Part shown: piece after piece, positions 9,099 to 17,433 of the stretch
How the letters are laid out: every line of letters starts with the position of its first letter
Numbering within the stretch: position 1 is the first letter of the stretch
Assembly (NCBI RefSeq): GCF_014076495.1
Contig: NZ_CP043575.1
Coordinates: 248,001 to 312,000 of the forward strand
DNA length: 64,000 nucleotides
Reading direction: 5' to 3'
Origin: Comamonas koreensis
GTDB taxonomy: Bacteria; Pseudomonadota; Gammaproteobacteria; Burkholderiales; Burkholderiaceae_C
Notes under the pieces: generated by a model
What the model was told of the DNA's origin: nothing
The model's input: only the letters and a program-made list of their open reading frames with translations
The model's database searches: none
Made by a program: the position numbers and the translations under genes

Positions 9099-9269
9099 GG
9101 ATGCGCGCTCCTGGTTCAGGGATCAACGGGCTTGCAGAGCGCCGGTATGCCCGGCGATGGCTGCAGCGCTGAACCCCTTGTATCACGGGGCAGCCATTTG
9201 GGCTACGCGCATTTTTGCCTAGGGCCTTGCATATCTACTATGCGAGTCATGACCATGGCTGGGCCGCGA

Positions 9270-9695
9270 TCAGATCCAGAGACCATTCGCCACCGTGCGC
9301 GCGCCCGCCTCGCCATCCCCCGTATTCGCCACCCCACGCGGCTCGATCAGCAGCAGCTGAACCTCTTCCTGTGCAAAGGGTTTGTGCTCTATACCCTGGG
9401 GGATAACAGCCATTTGGCCGGCCTGCAGGTGGATGGCGCGGATGTCACCGCTGGCGTCGCGCAGGTCGATGCGCAGCTGGCCATCGAGGACGATAAAGGT
9501 CTCATCGGTGTCGCGGTGCTGGTGCCAGAGAAATTCGCCAGCGATCTTGACGACCTTGAACTGGTAGTCGTTCATCTCTGCCACCACGCGCGGCTGCCAG
9601 TGGCCCTGCAGCAATGCGATCTTGCCTTGCAGATCGATGGACTGGCCTTGGCCACGGTGGCTTGGAGTGGGAGCTGTTTCGGTAGGTGCTGACAT
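9270..9695 (-). CDS. Small cupin-domain protein
   Basis: 141 residues with one cupin barrel. Motif 1 is FLWHQHRDTDETFIVLDG, with the His-x-His and Glu metal ligands; motif 2 is GQMAVIPQGIEHKPFA with the final His. The domain probably binds a divalent metal. Substrate and reaction are not predictable; many such small cupins are sugar isomerase-like or unassigned. An AraC regulator lies 80 bases upstream on the same strand and could control it. Confidence 0.8.
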   Translation of the reverse strand: MSAPTETAPTPSHRGQGQSIDLQGKIALLQGHWQPRVVAEMNDYQFKVVKIAGEFLWHQHRDTDETFIVLDGQLRIDLRDASGDIRAIHLQAGQMAVIPQGIEHKPFAQEEVQLLLIEPRGVANTGDGEAGARTVANGLWI

Positions 9696-9775
9696 GGTGG
9701 TGCTGTAAGTGTTGAAAACAGCAGCCAGCTTAAGAATGCACCGCCCAAAAGTATTGAACGTTTGTGGGGAAGCGT

Positions 9776-10612
9776 TCAGCGGCGTGATGCCTGGCGCATG
9801 ACCTGCAGCCAGCGCCCCGGCGTGATGCCAAAGGTCTTGAGAAAATGCCGCGTCATATGGCTTTGATCGGCAAAACCGGCATCCTGGGCGGCCTCGGCCA
9901 GCGACAGGCCCGCCAGCAGCCCGCGCCGCACGGCATCGAGCCGGCGCATGGTGAGGTAGCGGTAGGGGCTGGTGCCGTAGAACATGCGGAAATCATGCGA
10001 CAGGCTCCAGCGGTCGCGGCCGGTGGCCGCTTCCAACTCGTCCAGCGCCACGACCCGGGTGGCATGGGCCTGCAGATAGTCACGCGCGCGGAGGGCGGCT
10101 TGGTAGTCGCCCTTGCCTATGGCGCGCCGCGTGCCGGGCCCACCGGTGGCAGCGGCCAAGGCGTGGGCCAGCTGCACCAGCGCATCGCTTTGCTCCAGCG
10201 GCTCGGCAATATCCCCCACGCCTTGCAGCAGGACCTCAGCAGCGGCCGATATCGCCGGGTCGTTGGTGATGCCGCCCTCCAGAAATGGCAGCGCGCTGCC
10301 GCCCAGAATGTCCTGGATCAGCGCAGGCTCCACATAGACCATGCGGTAGCGAAAGCCCTCGTCCGTGCCGGCCTGCCCGTCATGCGCCTCGTCGGGATGG
10401 AGCACCAGGGTGCTGCCGGCCAGGCTGTCGCGCCGGCCGCGCCGGTAGTGAAAGCTCTGCACGCCCGCCAGGGTGCGCCCTATCGCATAGGTGTCGTGGC
10501 GGTGCATCGCGTAGGCCCGGCCCTGGAACCAGGCCTCGATGCGCTCCATGCTGTCGGAAGGCGGGCTGCGCAGCACCCAATCCGAACGTGGCAAGGCAGG
10601 GGGGCGGGGCAT
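9776..10612 (-). CDS. AraC-family transcriptional regulator
   Basis: 278 residues from ATG 10612; an in-frame TTG one codon earlier is less likely. The N-terminal half is the cupin-like AraC sensory domain (HRHDTYAIGRTLAGVQSFHYR and VLHPDEAHDG). The C-terminal about 100 residues carry two helix-turn-helix units: VVALDELEAATGRDRWSLSH and LSLAEAAQDAGFADQSHMTR, then HFLKTFGITPGRW. The ligand is unknown. It reads toward the cupin gene and is divergent from the metallo-hydrolase gene at 10803, so either may be a target. Confidence 0.88.
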   Translation of the reverse strand: MPRPPALPRSDWVLRSPPSDSMERIEAWFQGRAYAMHRHDTYAIGRTLAGVQSFHYRRGRRDSLAGSTLVLHPDEAHDGQAGTDEGFRYRMVYVEPALIQDILGGSALPFLEGGITNDPAISAAAEVLLQGVGDIAEPLEQSDALVQLAHALAAATGGPGTRRAIGKGDYQAALRARDYLQAHATRVVALDELEAATGRDRWSLSHDFRMFYGTSPYRYLTMRRLDAVRRGLLAGLSLAEAAQDAGFADQSHMTRHFLKTFGITPGRWLQVMRQASRR

Positions 10613-10802
10613 CAAGAGTCCAGATAGGTGGTGAAAGCAGGGGGCGAAGTGCTGATTCTACAAACCATCCCCCAATCGGCGCCCGCCACTTGCGGCTCCG
10701 AACCCCGCCCAGCCCCAAGCCCACCACAGCTTGCCGCACAATAGCCAGATTGCGCCCCGCATCCGCCAGCCCTGCGCGTTGCCGCAGGCACCGATTTGAA
10801 CC

Positions 10803-11441
10803 ATGCTCCACTACCACACGATTCCCGTCACCGCGTTTCAGCAAAACTGCTCCCTGGTCTGGTGCGACCAGCAGATGGAGGCCGCCGTCATCGATCCCGG
10901 TGGCGATCTGGATCGGATCGAGGCAGAGATCGCGCGCCTGGGTCTGCAGCTCCAGGCCATCTGGCTCACCCATGCGCATATCGACCATGCCGGTGGCGCC
11001 GGCGAGCTGGCCGCGCAGCGCGGCCTGCCGATCATTGGCCCGCACCCGGGCGACCAGTTCTGGATCGATGGCCTGCCCCAGCAAAGCCAGATGTTCGGCT
11101 TTCCACCCGCGCAAAGCTTTACACCTACGCGCTGGCTGCAGGATGGCGATACGGTCAGCATCGGGCAGGAGACCCTGCAGGTGCGCCATTGCCCCGGCCA
11201 CACCCCCGGCCATGTGGTCTTCCATGCGCCGCAGATCACGCGCTGCTTTGTTGGCGATGTGCTGTTTGCCGGCAGCATTGGCCGCACCGATTTCCCCCAG
11301 GGCAACCACCAGCAGCTGATCGACTCCATCACCCAGCGGCTGTGGCCCATGGGCGATGCAACGGTGTTCATCCCCGGCCATGGCCCCGAGAGCAGCTTTG
11401 GCCGCGAGCGCCAAAGCAATCCTTATGTGGGTGGGACCTGA
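10803..11441 (+). CDS. MBL-fold metallo-hydrolase (GloB/YcbL-like)
   Basis: 212 residues of the metallo-β-lactamase fold. The dinuclear zinc motif is LTHAHIDHAGGAGEL, followed by the His in VRHCPGHTPGHVVF, the Asp in CFVGDVLFAGSIGRTDFP, and the final His in FIPGHGPES. This pattern and length match the type II glyoxalase relatives such as YcbL, which hydrolyse thioesters such as S-lactoylglutathione. The exact substrate is inferred only. It stands as a single gene ending at a hairpin. Confidence 0.88.
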   Translation: MLHYHTIPVTAFQQNCSLVWCDQQMEAAVIDPGGDLDRIEAEIARLGLQLQAIWLTHAHIDHAGGAGELAAQRGLPIIGPHPGDQFWIDGLPQQSQMFGFPPAQSFTPTRWLQDGDTVSIGQETLQVRHCPGHTPGHVVFHAPQITRCFVGDVLFAGSIGRTDFPQGNHQQLIDSITQRLWPMGDATVFIPGHGPESSFGRERQSNPYVGGT

Positions 11442-11466
11442 TCCGGGGTTCAGGTTTTAACGCCAA

Positions 11467-11495
11467 AGGCCAGCGGCATGCCGCTGGCCTATTTT
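11467..11495. terminator. Bidirectional hairpin between convergent genes
   Basis: A perfect 11-base dyad, aggccagcggc (11467-11477) and gccgctggcct (11480-11490), is followed on the + strand by attttg. It lies between the convergent metallo-hydrolase and TonB-receptor stops and could stop transcripts from both sides; the T-run favours the + direction. Confidence 0.7.
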
Positions 11496-11508
11496 GCATG
11501 GGCGCCGA

Positions 11509-13818
11509 TCAGAACTTGGCGGTCAGCGAGGCGTAGAACGAGCGACCGGGCTCGTTGTAGGTGGCGGCCCCTGCGCCGTAGATGGTGCGCGGGTTGTTCA
11601 CGCCCACGGCATTGCCCATGCGGTAGAGCCGCTTGTCAAACAGGTTCTTGATGCCGGCGGTCAGGGTGACATCCTTGCTGAAGCTGTAGCGCGCGCCCAC
11701 GCCCACCAGCGCATAGGGGGCCAGGCGGCGGGTTTCCTCGCCGGTCAGCGGCAGGCCCTGGTAGTCGAGCTTGTTGGGCTTTTGGCCGCCGTACCAGGTG
11801 ACCGAGCCGAGCAGTTGCAAGGCGTTGGTGGTCTGCCACTCCATGCGTGAATTGAGCGTGTACTTGGGGATGATGGACAGCTGCTCGCCGGTGGTCTTGT
11901 TCTTGCTCTGCACCATGTACGTGAGGTTGTTGCTCAGGCGCACTGCGGGGCTGAGCTTGACGTTGAACGTACCCTCCACACCAGAGACCACTGCCTTGGG
12001 GATATTGGTCCAGGTGAACACATCGGCATTGGCATAGGCGCCGGTGCCGCCGGTCGCGGTGCCCACCGGGGTCATGCCCGCATCGATCTTGTTGCGGTAG
12101 TCGTTGTGGAACAGGGTCACGCCCGCCAGCAGGCCCTCGTCGGCATACTCGATGCCCAGCTCCTTGTTGATGCTGGTCTCGGGCTTGAGGTCGGCATTGC
12201 CCATCAGGTAGCAGGCGCCGCCCGCGCCCCAGCAACCAATGCCACGGCTGTAGAGCAGGTAGTTGGGGTTCGTCTGGTACAGATTGGGCGCCTTGTAGGC
12301 CCGCGCCACACCGGCCTTCAACGTGACCTTGTCCGTCAGGTAGTGCGACAGGTTCAGCGACGGGCTCCAGTTGGTGCCCACCTCGCTGTGCTGGTCCAGG
12401 CGCAGGCCGGGGGTCAGCAGGGTTCTGGCATTGAGCTCGATGTTGTCTTCGACAAAGAGCGAGGCAATGCGCGACGATGCTTTGCCGCTGCGGCCGGTGT
12501 TGTCCACCCCCGGCACGCTGCCGGCCTCGGTCGTGGTTTGCGAGACGGAGTTGCTGTCGTTGAGCTTTTGCTCCACCCACTCGGCGCCCAGGGTCATCAC
12601 ATGGGGCAGGCTGCCCCATTGGCCTCGGGCGCTGATCTCGCCATGGGCGGTCAGGATGTCGAGCTTGGAGGTGCCATAGGCATCGCTGGAGAACAGGCCT
12701 TCGGTACCGCCGGCCAGGCCTTCGTTCATGCGCGTGTTGCGCGTGGTTTCGTACTGCAGGTAGGCGGTGGAGCTGCCAAAGTCGTACTCGCCCTTGTGCG
12801 TGACGGCATAGGTCGAGCGGTACATGCGGTTGGTCTCGGTGCCCAGCGCATCGAGCACGCGCTGCGAGGTGGCCACCAGCTTGCCATTCGCATCGACCGT
12901 GTAGTTGTTGGTGTTTTGCGTATCGCCCGCGTAGATATTGCCCTGGCGCGCAAAGCTGGCATCGAAGTCGATGCGGTGGCCCGCTGCGGGCTTGAGGCTC
13001 AGGCGCCCCGAGAGGTTGCGGTCGCGCACGCCTTCGCGGCCGGCCGGAAAGGTGCCGGCATAAATGCCGGTGCGGGTCGAGGCATGGCCCTGGTTGATGT
13101 CCCAGGCGTCCGCATCGGTCTTGTCGACATTGCCGCTCAGGCGAAAGCCCAGCTGCTCGGAGATCGGCCCGGCGAGCGAAAAGCTGGTGCGGCTGCTGCT
13201 GCCGTCGCGCGAATCCTCTGGCTGGTTGTAGTACACGGTGGCGCTGCCGCTCAGCTTGTCGGGGATGCCCTTGGTGATGATGTTGACCACGCCGCCAGCC
13301 GCCCCATTGCCGTAGCGGGCAGCGGCGGGGCCGCGCAGCACCTCGATCTGCTCGACGGCCTCTTGCGGCACCCAGTTCATGTCGCCCCGCGTGTCGCGCT
13401 CGCCGCGCCAGCCGTAGCGCACCGATCCGCGGCTGTTGACGGGCTTGCCATCGACCAGGATCAAGGTGTTTTCCGGCCCCATGCCGCGCAGGTCGATCTG
13501 GCGGTTGTTGCCGCGCTGGCCGCTGCTGGAGTTGCTGGTCAGGTTCACACCGGGCTGCTGGCGCAGCACATCGGCGAGGTCATTGCTCGGCTGGCTGTCC
13601 AGGTCCTCGCGCGTGACGGTCGAGACGCCCGGCGCCTGCTTCCAGGCGCTTTCTGCCGTGCCCAGCACCTGCACCGTCGCCAAGGTCGGATCCTGCTCCG
13701 ACGGCGCTTGCGCTGCAGCCTGTGTTTGCGCCTGGGCCCCTGCCTGCATGCCCAGCACCGCCACCGCCGCTGCCACGGCGCGCAAACGCCACCCCTGTTC
13801 CCCTGCCTGGATCGCCAT
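11509..13818 (-). CDS. TonB-dependent catecholate siderophore receptor (FepA type)
   Basis: 769 residues. It is an outer-membrane β-barrel that imports ferric siderophore using TonB energy. Seen: a signal peptide ending near AGAQA, then the plug domain with QIDLRGMGPENTLILVDGKP and VEVLRGP-type VEQIEVLRGPAAARYGNG, both close to FepA/PfeA, and a long barrel ending in FYASLTAKF with the terminal Phe used for outer-membrane insertion. VRYGWRGERDTRGDMNW is shared with enterobactin receptors, so a catecholate ligand is likely. A Fur box lies just upstream of its ATG. The island also holds an AraC regulator and a siderophore esterase. Confidence 0.93.
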   Translation of the reverse strand: MAIQAGEQGWRLRAVAAAVAVLGMQAGAQAQTQAAAQAPSEQDPTLATVQVLGTAESAWKQAPGVSTVTREDLDSQPSNDLADVLRQQPGVNLTSNSSSGQRGNNRQIDLRGMGPENTLILVDGKPVNSRGSVRYGWRGERDTRGDMNWVPQEAVEQIEVLRGPAAARYGNGAAGGVVNIITKGIPDKLSGSATVYYNQPEDSRDGSSSRTSFSLAGPISEQLGFRLSGNVDKTDADAWDINQGHASTRTGIYAGTFPAGREGVRDRNLSGRLSLKPAAGHRIDFDASFARQGNIYAGDTQNTNNYTVDANGKLVATSQRVLDALGTETNRMYRSTYAVTHKGEYDFGSSTAYLQYETTRNTRMNEGLAGGTEGLFSSDAYGTSKLDILTAHGEISARGQWGSLPHVMTLGAEWVEQKLNDSNSVSQTTTEAGSVPGVDNTGRSGKASSRIASLFVEDNIELNARTLLTPGLRLDQHSEVGTNWSPSLNLSHYLTDKVTLKAGVARAYKAPNLYQTNPNYLLYSRGIGCWGAGGACYLMGNADLKPETSINKELGIEYADEGLLAGVTLFHNDYRNKIDAGMTPVGTATGGTGAYANADVFTWTNIPKAVVSGVEGTFNVKLSPAVRLSNNLTYMVQSKNKTTGEQLSIIPKYTLNSRMEWQTTNALQLLGSVTWYGGQKPNKLDYQGLPLTGEETRRLAPYALVGVGARYSFSKDVTLTAGIKNLFDKRLYRMGNAVGVNNPRTIYGAGAATYNEPGRSFYASLTAKF

Positions 13819-13837
13819 ACCACCCCTTTTTTGAAAG

Positions 13838-13856
13838 ACAAATGATTTTCATTACC
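13838..13856 (-). promoter_or_regulatory. Fur box upstream of the TonB receptor
   Basis: The sequence aatgattttcatt (13841-13853) matches 11 of 13 central positions of the Fur consensus AATGATAATCATT. It lies about 25 bases upstream of the receptor ATG (13818), placed to block transcription when iron is plentiful. Confidence 0.75.
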
Positions 13857-13970
13857 GAATATCGAATTCTTCCATTGCAGGGGTGACTCGTGGTTTGCGC
13901 GGCCAACAAAGATGTTTGCGCCAGCGGCAGCACAGGCATGCAGCAAGGCTAAAAGCCGGAAGGCGAGTGA

Positions 13971-14963
13971 TTAAACCCGTACCCGCGCCAGCTTGGGCGC
14001 CAGGCCAAAGCGCCGGCGGTAGGCGGTGGCAAAGTTGGCGGCGCTGGTGTAGCCGGCCAGCAGCGCGGCCTGGCCCACGGTGATGCCATCGCGCTCCAGC
14101 GCCTGGCGGGCGCGCTGCAGCCGGCATTCGCGCAAAAACTCAAACACCGTGGTGCCGTAGACGCTGCGGAACTGGCGCTGCAAGGTGCTGGCATTGACGC
14201 CTGCCTGGCGCGCAATCGCATCCATCGACAGTGCATCGGCCTGGCCCGAGGCGAGAAACGCATGCAACTCGCGCAGCCGCTGGTGTTCGCGCGGCAGCAA
14301 TCTCGCCGCACTGCCGCCCGCCGCTGCGGCCTCGCAATCGCCCACGGTGGCCAGCGCCTCGCCCAAGAGCTCCAGCGCATGGCTCTCCAGGTACATGTGC
14401 TGCAGCAGGGGAGTCAAGCCGGGCGGGTGCACGATCTGCTCGGCAATCACCGCAGCGCGCGGCGACAGCTGCCACTGGCGCGTGGCCAGGTGCTCGTGCA
14501 TGAAGCGCTGCAGATCGGGCCAGCCGGCCCCATCGCCACCACCAGCCTGGGCCAGCCAGGCAGGGGTGAGCCCCAGGCTGACGCGGCGCGAGTACACGCC
14601 CGAGCGCGCCCGCCGCTCAAAGCGCTCGCGCTCGGCCACCGACACCAGCGCGGCGCTGGCGCCTGCGCCTTGGTGGCTCAGCGCCACCCGGGTCAGGCCG
14701 TAAGAGACATCGATACGCCCTTCGAGCAACACCACCAGGCGCAGCCCGGCATCGATATCGGCCTGCGCGGTCTGGTCGCGCGGGTCGCAGCCGTCTTCGC
14801 TGTGCAGGTTCAGGCCAGGGCGCAGCTCGCGCAGCCGCGAGACATGCGCGCGCAGCTCCGCCTCGGCGTTGATCGCGGAATCAGCGGCGCGCACAGGCCA
14901 GGCCGGTAGAGCGTGTTGAAGGAGCCCAGCATGCGCAAACATCTTTCTTGCTGCAGCAAACAT
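13971..14963 (-). CDS. AraC-family regulator of siderophore uptake (PchR-like)
   Basis: 330 residues from ATG 14963; ATG 14942 is an alternative. A still longer reading would run into the Fur box and is rejected. The N-terminal region has PchR/FpvR-like features: RLVVLLEGRIDVSYGL and SAALVSVAERERFERR. The C-terminal AraC domain holds LSMDAIARQAGVNASTLQRQ with FRSVYGTTVFEFLRECRL and VGQAALLAGYTSAANFATAYRRRFG (shown in parts). Such proteins usually sense the ferric siderophore and activate the receptor gene. It lies between the receptor and the divergent esterase gene, on the same strand as the receptor and upstream of it. Confidence 0.85.
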   Translation of the reverse strand: MFAAARKMFAHAGLLQHALPAWPVRAADSAINAEAELRAHVSRLRELRPGLNLHSEDGCDPRDQTAQADIDAGLRLVVLLEGRIDVSYGLTRVALSHQGAGASAALVSVAERERFERRARSGVYSRRVSLGLTPAWLAQAGGGDGAGWPDLQRFMHEHLATRQWQLSPRAAVIAEQIVHPPGLTPLLQHMYLESHALELLGEALATVGDCEAAAAGGSAARLLPREHQRLRELHAFLASGQADALSMDAIARQAGVNASTLQRQFRSVYGTTVFEFLRECRLQRARQALERDGITVGQAALLAGYTSAANFATAYRRRFGLAPKLARVRV

Positions 14964-15003
14964 GGGCCAAGCGGGTTTGTGCCATGCTTGCCATGATAAT
15001 TTC

Positions 15004-15022
15004 TTAATGCAAATCATTCTCA
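15004..15022. promoter_or_regulatory. Fur box between the AraC regulator and esterase
   Basis: ttaatgcaaatcattctca resembles the 19-bp Fur consensus, with the core AATGCAAATCATT differing from AATGATAATCATT at 2 of 13 positions. An upstream gataat (14995-15000) may extend it. It sits in the divergent region and could repress both genes under iron sufficiency. Confidence 0.7.
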
Positions 15023-15056
15023 AGCCCATGGTTGATTTGCCGCAAGCCCAGCCCCT

Positions 15057-16082
15057 ATGCAACTCGCCCTGCCCCCTCTTCCCACCCTGCCCTTGGCCCA
15101 ACTGGCCGATATAACCCGGCGCCGTTTGCTGGGCCTGGGCGCTGCGCTCGCGCTGCCCGGCTGCGCCTGGCACAGCAGCCTGAAGGACGCGCCACCGGTC
15201 ACCCTGCCCGGCACGCGGCAGCTGGACCTGCGCGCCCCCGGCATGCCGGGCCCGGGCGCGCCCGAGCGCGTGCACCGCATCATGGTGGCCGTGCCGCCCG
15301 CGCCACCACCGCCCCAGGGCTACCCGGTGCTCTATCTGCTTGACGGCAACCTGCTGTTCACGCCCACCGCGCAGCTGATGCGCAACCGTTTTGCGCGCGG
15401 GCCCTCGGTGCCCACGCAAGGCGCCGTGGTCGTTGGCCTGGGCTATGCCGACAGCCAGGTGCTGGACCTTGCTGCGCGCAGCTATGACTACACGCCGCCG
15501 GCCCCCGGCCCGGCTACCGATGCGCGCGGACGCGCCGAAGGCGGTGCCGACCATTTCCTCGACTTCATCGACCAGCAGGTGCGCCCGCTGGTGGAGGGGA
15601 GCTTGCCGATCGACACGGCGCGCCAGACCTTTTTTGGCCACTCGTACGGCGGCCTCTGTGTGCTGCACGCGCTGCTGACGCGGCCGGGCAGATTTGGCCG
15701 CTATGTCGCCGCCAGCCCCTCGATCTGGTGGCGCGATGGCTTGGTGCTGCAGGCCTTGCCCGGATTCTTGGCGCATGCCGCCAGCCAGGCGAAGGATGCG
15801 CCGGCGCTGCGGCTGCTGGTCACGCAAGGCGAGCGCGAAGCGAGGCCTGTGGCGCCATCCACGCAGGCATCTCGGCCCGCGCCATCCCCCCCCGCCAGCG
15901 ACCCGGCCCGCGACGCCATACGGCGCCAGCGCCAGAACGCCCCGGGCATCCCCGCGCTGATGGAGGGCCTGCGCGGCGCGCCGGACCTGGAGTTGCGCTA
16001 TGCCAGCTTTCCCGGCGCCGACCACGGCAGCGCCATGCTGCCAGCGGCCCAGCAGGCGCTGGCCATGGCGATCGAGGACTGA
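15057..16082 (+). CDS. Siderophore esterase, IroE/BesA-like α/β hydrolase
   Basis: 341 residues. Seen: the nucleophile elbow FFGHSYGGLCVLH with catalytic Ser, SPSIWWRDG which is a hallmark of this esterase-D group, and a C-terminal FPGADHGSAM supplying the catalytic His. The N-terminus has RRRLLGLGAALALPGC, which combines an Arg pair and a lipobox, so export or lipidation is likely. The family hydrolyses trilactone catecholate siderophores to release iron. Starting at ATG 15057, it lies 35 bases after the Fur box and is followed at 5 bases by a DUF2218 gene. The exact siderophore is not determinable. Confidence 0.85.
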   Translation: MQLALPPLPTLPLAQLADITRRRLLGLGAALALPGCAWHSSLKDAPPVTLPGTRQLDLRAPGMPGPGAPERVHRIMVAVPPAPPPPQGYPVLYLLDGNLLFTPTAQLMRNRFARGPSVPTQGAVVVGLGYADSQVLDLAARSYDYTPPAPGPATDARGRAEGGADHFLDFIDQQVRPLVEGSLPIDTARQTFFGHSYGGLCVLHALLTRPGRFGRYVAASPSIWWRDGLVLQALPGFLAHAASQAKDAPALRLLVTQGEREARPVAPSTQASRPAPSPPASDPARDAIRRQRQNAPGIPALMEGLRGAPDLELRYASFPGADHGSAMLPAAQQALAMAIED

Positions 16083-16087
16083 GCGCC

Positions 16088-16387
16088 ATGCCTGTGTCCA
16101 CATTACCCATCCTCTCCAGCCAAGGCCAGGTCGCCACCCCGGAGGCCAGCCGCTATCTGCAGCGCCTGTGTTACCACTTCAGCCGCAAGATCAGCGTGCA
16201 GTACGACAGCCACCAGGGTGAGGCCCAGTTCCCCTGGGGCCACTGCAGCCTGCGGGCCGAGGGCGACATGCTGTCCTTTGTCTGCAGCGCTGACAATGCC
16301 GAGGCACTGGCCAGGGTGCGCCATGCGATCGACGCGCATGTGGCGCTGTTCTCGCGCAAGAACCCGATGGTGGTGGCCTGGGTGTAA
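16088..16387 (+). CDS. DUF2218 protein
   Basis: 99 residues, cytosolic in appearance. It matches DUF2218 in layout: a start near EASRYLQRLCYHFSRKI, then a Gly-rich FPWGHCSLRAEGDMLSF strand pair and a C-terminal helix HVALFSRKNP with VVAW. In other genomes this family often sits beside ferric-siderophore genes, and some members have been linked to siderophore-interacting proteins; that is family knowledge, not shown here. It begins 5 bases after the esterase stop and is almost certainly in the same operon. Confidence 0.8.
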   Translation: MPVSTLPILSSQGQVATPEASRYLQRLCYHFSRKISVQYDSHQGEAQFPWGHCSLRAEGDMLSFVCSADNAEALARVRHAIDAHVALFSRKNPMVVAWV

Positions 16388-16406
16388 GCCGCCCTAAACC
16401 TTCGCT

Positions 16407-17279
16407 TTAGCGCTTGGCCTGCTCGTAGAGGCCTTGCACCTTGGGCACATTGGCCTGCAGGCTGGCAATGCGGTTGGGCCCAGTCGGGTGGGTCGACAAA
16501 AAGCCGATGCCGCCCTTGCCGGTGGCAGCGCCCATCTTCTCCCACAAGCTGACGGCGGCCTGCGGTGCATAGCCGGCACGCGCAGCGATCTCCAGCCCCA
16601 CCAGATCGGCGTCGGACTCATCGGAGCGGCTGAACTTGAGCGTAAGCAGCTGGCCGCCCAGGTTGGCCGCAGCGGTGCCCATATCGCCCAGACCCAAAAT
16701 CGCCGCACCCAGGCGGATGCCCAAGCCAGTGGCCTGGGTCTTGGCCAGCTGCTCGCGCGAGTGCTCGCGCAGCGCATGCGCCATCTCATGGCCCATCACC
16801 ATCGCAATCTCGTCGTCGCTGAGCTGGAGCTGGTCAATGAGCCCGGTGTAGAACACGATCTTGCCGCCAGGCATGCAAAAGGCGTTGATCTGCTTGTTGC
16901 CGATCAGGTTCACCTGCCACTTCCAGTCCTTGGCGCGCGGGTTCCAGGGCAGGGCCTGTGCAATCAGGCGCTGGGCAATCGTCTGCAGGCGCTGCAGCTG
17001 GGCATTGCCCGGCCCCGCCAATGCGCCCTGCTGCTTGGCCTGCGCCAGCAGCTCCCCGTACTGCTGCTGTGCCGCCTGCTCCAGCGCTTCGGCCGGCACC
17101 AGGTTGCGCAGCGCCGACGACTTGCCAACCTCCACCTGCGCCCAGGCCGTGCCCGTCCCGCCAGCACTGGCCACCACAGCTCCGGCCACCAGGGCCTGCA
17201 GCCAGGCACGGCGCCCTTGGCAGGCGCAGCTGAACAGTGGTGAGGGATGGGGTAGATCAGGCATTCCAGTTCCAATCAT
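16407..17279 (-). CDS. M48-family zinc metallopeptidase (exported)
   Basis: 290 residues from ATG 17279; ATG 17264 is also possible. A signal peptide or anchor (LVAGAVVASAGGTGTAWA) leads to the peptidase domain with the zinc site MVMGHEMAHALREHS and a downstream Glu in ESDADLVGLEIAARAG. The ending FLSTHPTGPNRIASLQ is typical of the BepA/LoiP-type periplasmic M48 proteases, which act in outer-membrane protein quality control. It is divergent from the collagen-like cluster that starts at 17434. Confidence 0.9.
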   Translation of the reverse strand: MIGTGMPDLPHPSPLFSCACQGRRAWLQALVAGAVVASAGGTGTAWAQVEVGKSSALRNLVPAEALEQAAQQQYGELLAQAKQQGALAGPGNAQLQRLQTIAQRLIAQALPWNPRAKDWKWQVNLIGNKQINAFCMPGGKIVFYTGLIDQLQLSDDEIAMVMGHEMAHALREHSREQLAKTQATGLGIRLGAAILGLGDMGTAAANLGGQLLTLKFSRSDESDADLVGLEIAARAGYAPQAAVSLWEKMGAATGKGGIGFLSTHPTGPNRIASLQANVPKVQGLYEQAKR

Positions 17280-17360
17280 TAAAGAGCGATGATTGCACAG
17301 CATTTTTAGCCCCATATACGATTTCGCTTGGTACATCGATGAACATATTTAACAAATAAA

Positions 17361-17389
17361 TTGCAAACAATGGTGGGCTCTGGTACAAA
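17361..17389 (+). promoter_or_regulatory. Candidate sigma-70 promoter for the collagen-like cluster
   Basis: ttgcaa (17361-17366) and tacaaa (17384-17389) are separated by 17 bases, with four of six matches to each consensus box. The surrounding stretch 17280-17433 is the most AT-rich here and lies between divergent genes. The first ATG would follow at about 38 bases from the predicted start site. Confidence 0.35.
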
Positions 17390-17433
17390 TCGACACCTTA
17401 TTACATTTTGCTTCCAAGCAAAGCGGGCCGCCC

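Noticed and set aside
12106..13845. A 579-codon + strand frame antisense to the TonB receptor
   Set aside because: Low-complexity translation and full overlap with a receptor that has a Fur box and a proper C-terminal Phe.
13971..16103. Reading the AraC regulator as a 710-residue protein
   Set aside because: The extra N-terminal part is antisense to the esterase gene and crosses the Fur box; the regulator domains start near 14963.
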